From assembly GCA_016875335.1 (NCBI GenBank), contig VGRO01000002.1:55495-119494 (forward strand): a stretch of DNA of 64,000 nucleotides, read 5' to 3'. Under the pieces are notes generated by a model, which was not told the origin of the DNA, did not search any database, and saw only the letters and a list, made by a program, of their open reading frames with translations. The stretch is from Deltaproteobacteria bacterium (GTDB lineage: Bacteria > Myxococcota_A > UBA9042). This document shows positions 56,711-64,000 of the stretch, piece by piece; within the stretch, counting starts at the first letter, position 1, and each line of letters opens with the position of its first letter. A program made the translations under genes and the position numbers.

Positions 56711-59400
56711 TGCCTGGCAAGCGCAACGGTTCCGGTCCCCAAGGTCTGCCCGGCGACGAGCGGCAGCGGCAGGAGCGACGCGCTCGGCTATACCGGCGTC
56801 TGCGGTATGGCAGCCTTGCCGCGGTGGGGTGGGCGGCCCTGCTGGTGTTGGCCGGTCCATCGCGGTCGGGCAGCGAAGTGCCGCCGGCCGGCGTGGCGCG
56901 CCAGGATTTGCAGGCGCCTTTCGACTACGAAGAGAACCAGCCCGTCGCCGACTACCAGGCGCGCGTCGATATGGCGGTCGCCTCAGTTCCCGTGCACTAC
57001 GCCTTCGACGCCGACTTGGTCAAGCGCCGGATCGCGGCCCTGCACGATGCGTTCCGGTTGGTCCGACCGCGCTACCGACTGTATGTGGCGGACCGCGACC
57101 GACTGACGGCGGCAGTCAGCGTCGCCGCGCAGCCGCCCGCCGCGACCGCCGGGTCCGCGCAGGATCGTCACGCTGCGCCCAGGCCCAAGGCCGACGAGGT
57201 CCACCCACAGCCGACCCCCGATCAACAGGCGCTGCAACACCTGGAGCGAACGCTCGAGGACGAGATGACGCGGTTGCGCCCAGAGTTCGTCGCGCTGGTT
57301 GCGGTGCGGCGCGGCGAATTCGGCCCAGACGCTTTTGCCGCGTTGCTCAAGGCCGGGTTCGCCGAGGAGCTGGAACTGCTTCTGGCCGACGTGGCTCAGG
57401 TCGTGCTGTCGGCACGCATCGTCCGCGACCCCGACCGCTTCGACGACGACCTGGGGCGTGGCGCGTGGGACATTGCGGCGGAACGGCGCTACGACCGTCG
57501 CAACCTTCCGGAAGTGTTGAGCATCGACGAAGCGGTCCGCCGCAGTGATCAGGTGCTCGGCGAGTTCGTGCGCCAAAAGGGTCCGGGGCTGCTTGCCGAT
57601 CCGCCGCTGCAGGTTGCGCTCAAAGCCGCGGCGCGCAGCCTCGTCGAGCCGACCTTTGCCCGCGATGGGGCCGCCACGCGGGCAGCGGAACAGGCCGCCC
57701 GCGCCAAGGTGGACAGGTTGCGCACCGTGCGGTTCGCCAAAGGCGATGTCATCGTGCGGCGCGGCGCCACCGTGACACCCGAACTGCGGGCCTTGTTCGC
57801 CCGCATGTGGCAGGGCCACGCACCGACGGTCAACGTGACGTCCTTCGTGGCGACCGGCGTCCTGCTGCTGCTGGCGTTCGGCCTGTTCGTGTCGTTTGCG
57901 CGGCGGCACTTGCACCACTTCCGCCACCGACCGCGCGATGCGGCGCTGCTGGTCGGCATCCTGCTGGTGCACGCGGCGGTGTTGCGCGCCATCGTCGCCC
58001 TGGCACCGGCCCTTGCCGAACTGCACGAGACGCTGAGCGCCGGACTGCTGCTGGCGGCGCTGCCCCACGCACTGGGCCCCTCGCTGGCTTCGCTTTTCGT
58101 TCGGCCGCTGACGGCCGCGCCGTTCACGCTGCTGTGCGCCACCGTCGCCGGGCTGATGGTGCACAACGCGCCCCTGGGCACGACCGACGGCGGGTTGGTC
58201 GCGACGACGTCGGTCGCGGCGCTGGTCCTGGGCCTGGCGGGCGTGCACGCGGCTCGGCAGTTTCGCCAGCGCTCCGACCTCGTGTGGGGCGCAGCGGTGA
58301 CCAGTGCCGCGGGCGGCGTGACGGCAGCGGCCTTTGGGCTGATGACCGGCGAACCGAGCGCCGACCTGGTGGACGCACGCCTGCTGTGGCTGACCGGCCT
58401 CGGCTTCGCGAGCGGCCTGCTGTGTTACCTGCTGCTGAGCGCGCTCACCCCCGTTTTTGAGTCGGTGTTCAACCGGCTGACCGACATCAAACTGGTGGAA
58501 CTGGCGTCGATGAACCACCCTGCCCTGCGCCTGCTGGCCACGGAGGCACCCGGTACGTTCACGCACAGCGTCATGGTCGGCAACCTGGCCCAGGCCGCGT
58601 GCGACGCGATCGGCGCCAACGGACTGCTGGCGCGGGTCGGGGCCTACTACCACGACCTCGGCAAGACCAAGGCGCCGCGCTATTTCGCCGAAAACCAGGC
58701 GGGTGAGAACCCGCACGACAAGCTCAAGCCGCACCTCTCTGCGCTCATCATCCGGGCGCACGTCAAGGATGGCATCCGCATCTTGCAGGACTACCGGCTG
58801 CCCGACGAAATCATCGACTTCGTGCCGCAACACCACGGCACGAGCTTGATTGCCCACTTCTACCACCGGGCGCTGCGCGAGGCGCAGGCGAGTGGCGAGG
58901 ACGTCAACGAGGCCGATTTCCGCTACCCGGGTCCCAAACCGCAGCGCCGCGAGACCGCCATCTTGATGCTCGCCGATGCCGTCGAGGCCGCGGCCAAGGC
59001 TCTGCCCGAGCCGAACCCGCTGCGCATCGCTGTGCTGGTCAAGAAGATCGTCGCCGGCAAACTCGAAGACGGACAGTTCGAGGAGTGCGACCTGACGCTG
59101 CGCGAACTGGCCCTGGCCGAGTCGGCGTTCGCGCGGACCCTGGTCGGCATCCACCACATCCGACCCGTGTACGCGCCGCCAGTGGCGCCGAGCGGCCGGC
59201 AGGAGGCGGTGGCCACCGGCGACAAGGAGCGCGATCGCGACGACCTCAAGCGCGTCGCCTACCTCGCAGACGGCGGAGTCGGCACGCGCAACCGGCCCAC
59301 GGTCTCCAACGATCCCGCCCAGAAACAGCACGTCGAGGGGATGACGCTGGCGGCGGCACAACCGCTGGTCAAGCCCGACGAACGCGACCTGCCCAGCTGA
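56710..59400 (+). CDS. 7TM-HD family membrane phosphodiesterase (PgpH-like)
   Basis: 7TM region after a large extracytoplasmic domain, then ELASMNHPALRLLATEAPGTFTHSVMVGNLAQAACDAIGANGLLARVGAYYHDLGKTKAPRYFAENQ. Confidence 0.93.
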   Translation: MPGKRNGSGPQGLPGDERQRQERRARLYRRLRYGSLAAVGWAALLVLAGPSRSGSEVPPAGVARQDLQAPFDYEENQPVADYQARVDMAVASVPVHYAFDADLVKRRIAALHDAFRLVRPRYRLYVADRDRLTAAVSVAAQPPAATAGSAQDRHAAPRPKADEVHPQPTPDQQALQHLERTLEDEMTRLRPEFVALVAVRRGEFGPDAFAALLKAGFAEELELLLADVAQVVLSARIVRDPDRFDDDLGRGAWDIAAERRYDRRNLPEVLSIDEAVRRSDQVLGEFVRQKGPGLLADPPLQVALKAAARSLVEPTFARDGAATRAAEQAARAKVDRLRTVRFAKGDVIVRRGATVTPELRALFARMWQGHAPTVNVTSFVATGVLLLLAFGLFVSFARRHLHHFRHRPRDAALLVGILLVHAAVLRAIVALAPALAELHETLSAGLLLAALPHALGPSLASLFVRPLTAAPFTLLCATVAGLMVHNAPLGTTDGGLVATTSVAALVLGLAGVHAARQFRQRSDLVWGAAVTSAAGGVTAAAFGLMTGEPSADLVDARLLWLTGLGFASGLLCYLLLSALTPVFESVFNRLTDIKLVELASMNHPALRLLATEAPGTFTHSVMVGNLAQAACDAIGANGLLARVGAYYHDLGKTKAPRYFAENQAGENPHDKLKPHLSALIIRAHVKDGIRILQDYRLPDEIIDFVPQHHGTSLIAHFYHRALREAQASGEDVNEADFRYPGPKPQRRETAILMLADAVEAAAKALPEPNPLRIAVLVKKIVAGKLEDGQFEECDLTLRELALAESAFARTLVGIHHIRPVYAPPVAPSGRQEAVATGDKERDRDDLKRVAYLADGGVGTRNRPTVSNDPAQKQHVEGMTLAAAQPLVKPDERDLPS

Positions 59401-59894
59401 TGCCCGTTGCCATCGACAACCGCCACCCGCGGCTGCGCGTCGCCAAGACGGCCCTGGCGGGTCTGTTGCGCGCGCACCTCCGGGCGCTCGGACGACCGCG
59501 CGGCGTGGTGGACGTCAGCCTGGTCGACGACCGCGAAATCCACGCCTTGAACCTGCGATGGCGCGGGGTCGACGCATCCACCGACGTGCTGAGCTTCGCT
59601 CTGGACGAGGCTGAGGGGCCGAGCAACCCCATCGATCTGTTAGGCGATTTGGTGGTGTCGCTGGACGCAGCGGACCGCCAGGCAACGGCGATGCGGCGGC
59701 AGTTTGCGCTTGCGGACTACGGCCTGTGGCACGAAGTCGCCTTCCTCTCGACCCACGGGTTGCTGCACCTGCTCGGCCACGACCACCAGCAGGCCGAAGC
59801 CGCGGCGCGCATGGAAGCGCTCGAACGGCAATTGTTGGCTTCGGTCACTGCCGCACCCGTACACGAGTTGGACCGAACAGGCCACGGCTTGTAG
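59400..59894 (+). CDS. ybeY: rRNA maturation RNase YbeY
   Basis: LNLRWRGVDASTDVLSFALDE...GDLVVSL...HEVAFLSTHGLLHLLGHDHQQ; ATG overlaps previous TGA. Confidence 0.95.
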   Translation: MPVAIDNRHPRLRVAKTALAGLLRAHLRALGRPRGVVDVSLVDDREIHALNLRWRGVDASTDVLSFALDEAEGPSNPIDLLGDLVVSLDAADRQATAMRRQFALADYGLWHEVAFLSTHGLLHLLGHDHQQAEAAARMEALERQLLASVTAAPVHELDRTGHGL

Positions 59895-59903
59895 CCGCGG
59901 GAG

Positions 59904-60950
59904 CTATTTCTGGCACCAGGGCGCGGTGGCTTTGCATAGCGCCTGTTCCGCCGAAAAGCCATAGCAGCCGTCCGCCTGTGATTCCAGTTCACTAGCTGAG
60001 AACAGCACCAAGCCGGCGACAAGGCTGGCCTGCTCGGCGTGCGCGCCATTGGCGGTGGCATCGGCCAGCAGACGGTCGTCCGGCGCAAGGTCCATGTGGT
60101 ACAGGATTTGCGTGCCCGGCTCGTCGCCGACGTAGCGGTACTTGAGCGGCCCGAACTCCTTGGCCGGCGCACCGGTGACCACCCGCAGCTCGTCGAGCGC
60201 GCCCGCGAACACCTGACCCGGGTCCTCCTTGTGCAACGGCACCGCACCCAGGATGCCCATCGTCAGCGGGTCGAACCACGGCTTGACGCCAAGGCCGGCG
60301 ACAGCCGTCGCCGACTCAAGCACGGCCCCGCCGTCCAATCGCAGCTGGAGCTTGCGGCTCTTGTCGTTCAAGACACAGCGGATGTGGTGCCACTGGCCCT
60401 GCGCTAGCGGGTCGGCGGCCTGGACGGCGACCGCTTGGGGATCGACGGCGAGCGTGTAGGTGTAGGTGCAGAACGCGTACCAGGCGTTCTTGTCGCCGTC
60501 GCGGGCGATAGCCATTGTGAAGGTCGGCGATTTGCCAGAGGATTCTGGAACACCGATCAGCAAGAGCGCATGAACGGCGGGCGCCTTGGAGGTCTTGATC
60601 GGCAACTTGTCCGGCCGAAACCAGAACTCGATCGAAAACCCGCTCTTGCTGTCGACGAGCACCTTGTCGATGGACTTGACCTGGGTGTTGGGCACCACGG
60701 CCAAGGCGTTGCCGTCCTTGACGTGCCAGGCACGGCGCCGTTGGCAATCGACACAGCCACCGCAATAGCCGGCCTTGTCGTCGCACTGCTCCTGGGCTTC
60801 GACTTTGGCGTTGCCGCAGCCGACCTTGGCGGCCTGCGCCTGATCTGCCTTGTTCTGCGCCTCGGCGGGGTCGAGGCGATCGGGAAGGCACGCCGCGGCC
60901 ACCATCGCCATTGCGACAAGCGAGCACCAGGGAGCGCGCACGGTGATCAC
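59904..60950 (-). CDS. Lipoprotein with concanavalin/LamG-like domain
   Basis: AMVAAACLPDRLDP lipobox; FSIEFWFRPDKL...WHHIRCVLNDKSRKLQLRLDGGAV...FAGALDELRVVTGA. Confidence 0.75.
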   Translation of the reverse strand: MITVRAPWCSLVAMAMVAAACLPDRLDPAEAQNKADQAQAAKVGCGNAKVEAQEQCDDKAGYCGGCVDCQRRRAWHVKDGNALAVVPNTQVKSIDKVLVDSKSGFSIEFWFRPDKLPIKTSKAPAVHALLLIGVPESSGKSPTFTMAIARDGDKNAWYAFCTYTYTLAVDPQAVAVQAADPLAQGQWHHIRCVLNDKSRKLQLRLDGGAVLESATAVAGLGVKPWFDPLTMGILGAVPLHKEDPGQVFAGALDELRVVTGAPAKEFGPLKYRYVGDEPGTQILYHMDLAPDDRLLADATANGAHAEQASLVAGLVLFSASELESQADGCYGFSAEQALCKATAPWCQK

Positions 60951-61834
60951 CACGCCCCGCCGACGACCAGGCCGCCTGCAGGCGAAGCCAGGTCCGACAC
61001 GGCCGGCGCAATCCAGAGGCGCGCGGCCTTTCGCGGTTTCTCGGACCGCGACATCCACTTGTGCGCCGCCCAGCCGCCGAGTCCAAGGCCCACGGCCAGC
61101 ATCAGGACGGCACCCGCTCGGTCGGTCTCGGCCTGGTCAAAGGCCTTGTTGTAGTGGGTCACGGCATCAGGCTGACCGAAATCCATGGCGTTGGCCGCCT
61201 CGGCCTTGGCCACGCCGTTGTTGTACATGCCGAGCGAAATCAGCAGTGCGAGCCCGGCGCCGCCAGCCCACCACCAGTGCGCGTGGCTGGCTGGCTCGGC
61301 GTCGACGGCTGCGGCCGTCGGTGTGGCGTTGCGCGGCGGATCGACTTTGACGGACACGGGCTTGGCCGGTTCGACCGGTACAGGCAGCGCGGGTGCGGGC
61401 CTGGGCGGATCGGGCCGCACCGGCTCCGCCTTGGGCGGTTCAGGCTGGGGGGGGGCGACCTTGGCGTCCAGTTGCGCCGCGATGGCAGCGATGCGCGCCT
61501 TGGCCTCCTTCTTGCCGTCGTCGGACACGCCCGTCAGTCCCAGGTAAGTCTCATACAGCGCCCGCGCCCGCTCCGGCAGCTTGCCCATCTCGTAGGCGCG
61601 TGCGGCGTTGTACATCATGTCCGGCGCCTGCGACAGTGCGTAGGCTTCCATGAAGGTGTCGGCGGCTTCCTTGTAGAGGCCGCGACCGTAATACGCCTTC
61701 GCTTCGACGGCCTTGGCCTGGGCTACCTTGAGGTCGCTCGAACTCGGCGCGGCCCAGGCGCTGCGCGGCGCAGCTTGCAAGCACGCTGCCAGCAAGCACA
61801 ACCACGCCGACAGCCATCGCAATCGCGCCCTCAC
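60947..61834 (-). CDS. Exported TPR protein with C-terminal TM segments
   Basis: EAKAYYGRGLYKEAADTFMEAYALSQAPDMMYNAARAYEMGKLPERARALYETYLGL; signal-peptide-like LRWLSAWLCLLAACLQAA; GTG start inferred. Confidence 0.78.
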   Translation of the reverse strand: MRARLRWLSAWLCLLAACLQAAPRSAWAAPSSSDLKVAQAKAVEAKAYYGRGLYKEAADTFMEAYALSQAPDMMYNAARAYEMGKLPERARALYETYLGLTGVSDDGKKEAKARIAAIAAQLDAKVAPPQPEPPKAEPVRPDPPRPAPALPVPVEPAKPVSVKVDPPRNATPTAAAVDAEPASHAHWWWAGGAGLALLISLGMYNNGVAKAEAANAMDFGQPDAVTHYNKAFDQAETDRAGAVLMLAVGLGLGGWAAHKWMSRSEKPRKAARLWIAPAVSDLASPAGGLVVGGAW

Positions 61835-61928
61835 GGTGCCGATGATCGCGCGCGAGGTCGCGACCGTCAAGGCGGCCGATTCGCTGCCTCCGCAATTGGC
61901 ACGGCTGGACCTGGCCCCTGGTCGCACG

Positions 61929-63032
61929 TCAGTCCTTGCCGATGCCATGCACGGTCCAGGCCCCGGGCATCAGCGCGGTAATGCGCCGCGGCACTGGCGC
62001 CTGCCAGTCCATCGGTTGCTGGGTCGTGGGATGCGGAATCTGGATGCGAAAGCAGTGCAGCGCGACCGTGCCGTGGGCCATGTGCGGCGCGTCGGCGTAT
62101 TTGCCCGGCGCTTCGATGAGCACCTCGAGCGGCACCTCGTTGTGGACGGCGCCGTAGACCTTGTCGCCGACCAGTGGAAAGCCGATCGCGGCAAAATGGA
62201 TGCGAATCTGATGGCAGCGCCCAGACTTGAGCGTGCACAGCACCCGCGTCATGCCACGGCCGCGCGCCAGCAGTTTCCACTCGGTGGTGCCGGTCTTGCC
62301 GCCAGATTCGACGGGCAACGCCTGGTGTCGCACGGCATTGCCGTCGCGGACAGCGCCGGTTGCGACGGCGATCTTGCCGTGGCTGCCGGGCAGGTCGCCT
62401 TGCGCGACCGCCACAAACTGCCGTTCGCACAACCGGGACCGCCAGTTCCAGCGCAGCGCCTGCGCCGCGGCCTCCGAGCGCGAGAACACCACCAGACCGC
62501 TGGCCTCCATGTCGAGCATGCTGATGGGATACACGACCGGGTAGCCCATCTGGTGCAAAGCGTGCAGAACGCTGCGCCGATGGAAGCCGCGCGAGGGCAC
62601 CACGGGAACGCCGGGCATCTTGTCGACCACCACGAGATCGTCGTCGACGTGGACGATGCGGCAGATCTGCTTGAGCGCCAGTTTGGGCTCGTGGGCGGGT
62701 TTCTTGTTCTTGCGCCGGGCAATCGGCGCCTGTTGGACAGCGTCGCGCCGTCGCTGCAGCGCTTCGTCGCGCATTTGCGCCTGCAGGGCCTCCTCTTCGC
62801 GAACACTGCTGGTGCCGGGCTCGGCGATGGGGTCCGGCACGCGCTCGGGCTTGGGCGGCGGCGGCGGCAGGTCGGGCTTGCCAAAGGGCAACACCGGGGT
62901 GATTTGGATGCCCACCGAGGCGGGCCCCGAGCGGCGGATGCCCCCTGGGTTGCGCGGGTCGCCACCGCGGCCGTCAAAGCGCGGGTCGCGGCGGTCGTCA
63001 GGGCGGCGCTCGCCGGGTCGGCGTCGTTCCAT
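61929..63032 (-). CDS. RluA/RluD-family pseudouridine synthase with N-terminal extension
   Basis: VDDDLVVVDKMPGVPVVPSR...PISMLDMEASGLVVFSRSEAAAQALRW...GRCHQIRIHFAAIGFPLVGDKVYG. Confidence 0.88.
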   Translation of the reverse strand: MERRRPGERRPDDRRDPRFDGRGGDPRNPGGIRRSGPASVGIQITPVLPFGKPDLPPPPPKPERVPDPIAEPGTSSVREEEALQAQMRDEALQRRRDAVQQAPIARRKNKKPAHEPKLALKQICRIVHVDDDLVVVDKMPGVPVVPSRGFHRRSVLHALHQMGYPVVYPISMLDMEASGLVVFSRSEAAAQALRWNWRSRLCERQFVAVAQGDLPGSHGKIAVATGAVRDGNAVRHQALPVESGGKTGTTEWKLLARGRGMTRVLCTLKSGRCHQIRIHFAAIGFPLVGDKVYGAVHNEVPLEVLIEAPGKYADAPHMAHGTVALHCFRIQIPHPTTQQPMDWQAPVPRRITALMPGAWTVHGIGKD

Positions 63033-63079
63033 GGTCTACCTGGTCTTCGCGGCGCATCGCCGCGGGCGGGGCGCGCCTC

Positions 63080-64000
63080 TCAGTTGCCGCAGGGCGACTC
63101 GATCGTGCCATCGCAGTTGTTGTCCTTGCCATCTGCGCAACTGAGCTCCTTGCACGCGCCCGTGTCGCATTCGTACCCAGGGATCAGCGTGTAGTTGCAC
63201 TGCCACGCGCCGGACTCGCACTTGGCCGCGGTCTCGACGGCGCTCGCGGTACAGACGCCCTTGCCCATCTTGCTGCAGTTGGCGACCGTGGCCTTGAGGC
63301 CGTTGTCGGTGCCGCCGACACAGTCGTCGTCCTTGCCATTGCAGACCTCGGTCGCGTTGGGATGGACCGCGGCGTCGTCGTCCTTGCAGTCGTTGCCGGG
63401 GCCGCCTGTCGCTGCTGCCGTGGTCTTCTTGCAGGTGGTCGGCGTACCGAACACGGTCTGGACGGCGTCGCAGTAGTCGTCGTTGTCCACGTCGCAGGTC
63501 TCGTCGGTGCCGCCGCTACAATCGTTGTCGATGTCGTCGCACACTTCGGGCAGTCCGGGATTGGCCTTGGCGCCTTTGGCCACGTCGTCCAGGCAGTCGT
63601 TGCCGAGCTTGCCCGGACTGGCGCCTCCGTCGGTCTTGCTGCACGTCGCCGGCTTGCCGACCACGGTCATGCCGGCGTCGCAGTAGTCGTCGTTGTCGTC
63701 GTCGCAGCCTTCGTCGGCGCCGCCAGCGCAGTTGTTGTCGGCGCTGTCGCAGATCTCCGTCGCGCCGGGCTTGATGTCGGCTTTGCTGTCATCGCAGTCG
63801 GCGCCGGCCTTGCCGGGTGCGCTGCCGCCGTCGGCGTTGCTCAGGCACACCTTGGGCTTGCCGATGACCTTGAGGTTGGCATCGCAAAAGCCGTCGGTAT
63901 CGTCGTCGCAGCCCTCGTCGGTGGCGCCAGAACAGTTGTTGTCCAGGTCATCGCAGGCCTCGGCGTTGCCGGGGAACGCGGTGATGGCTGTGTCGTTGCA
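63080..64000 (-). CDS. Putative metal-binding MopE-type repeat protein, 5' end beyond window
   Basis: Repeats CDDSKADIKPGATEICDSADNNCAGGADEGCDDDNDDYCDAG...PEVCDDIDNDCSGGTDETC; frame stays open to the right edge. Confidence 0.85.
   Translation of the reverse strand, partial: CNDTAITAFPGNAEACDDLDNNCSGATDEGCDDDTDGFCDANLKVIGKPKVCLSNADGGSAPGKAGADCDDSKADIKPGATEICDSADNNCAGGADEGCDDDNDDYCDAGMTVVGKPATCSKTDGGASPGKLGNDCLDDVAKGAKANPGLPEVCDDIDNDCSGGTDETCDVDNDDYCDAVQTVFGTPTTCKKTTAAATGGPGNDCKDDDAAVHPNATEVCNGKDDDCVGGTDNGLKATVANCSKMGKGVCTASAVETAAKCESGAWQCNYTLIPGYECDTGACKELSCADGKDNNCDGTIESPCGN

Noticed and set aside
56983-59361. 792-aa minus-strand ORF
   Set aside because: Antisense shadow of the 7TM-HD gene

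Overview
High-GC bacterial chromosomal window with a deltaproteobacterial/Myxococcota-like flavour: Cys-rich lipoproteins with Asp/Ala linkers, TSP3 stalks, MopE-type repeats, lamin-tail and fibrinogen-like domains. About 48 protein genes can be supported. Housekeeping blocks are dnaN-recF; DUF177-rpmF-CAP-rpiB-nrdR-ribD-ribE (minus strand); trmD(fusion)-rplS; ruvC-ruvA-ruvB-phoH-pgpH-ybeY; deoB; and the 5' end of metH (cut by the left edge). These are interleaved with large secreted or surface proteins: a ~2000-aa TSP3 repeat protein fused to a sorting-signal-like segment plus a predicted beta-barrel, a lamin-tail lipoprotein, a fibrinogen-domain lipoprotein, and a MopE-like protein cut by the right edge. 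Main candidates for something undescribed: (1) a 104-aa leader-plus-repeat peptide ending in 15 tandem Ser-His-Gly triplets (His-Gly-Ser periodicity, HxsA/RiPP-precursor-like) with no recognisable modification enzyme next to it; (2) a small ORF with seven 18-bp repeats encoding PQYLA-type hexapeptides, overlapping by ATGA the start of a Cys-rich/ferritin-like diiron-type lipoprotein gene, preceded by a perfect dyad. Also notable: a multi-hairpin MITE-like element that supplies the rplS stop codon, a TrmD-SPOUT double methyltransferase fusion, a G10 tract abutting a start codon, and a degenerate CCA-enzyme-like HD protein. No tRNA, rRNA, CRISPR array or transposase gene was recognised. All calls come from reading the sequence and the supplied translations; no database search was run.
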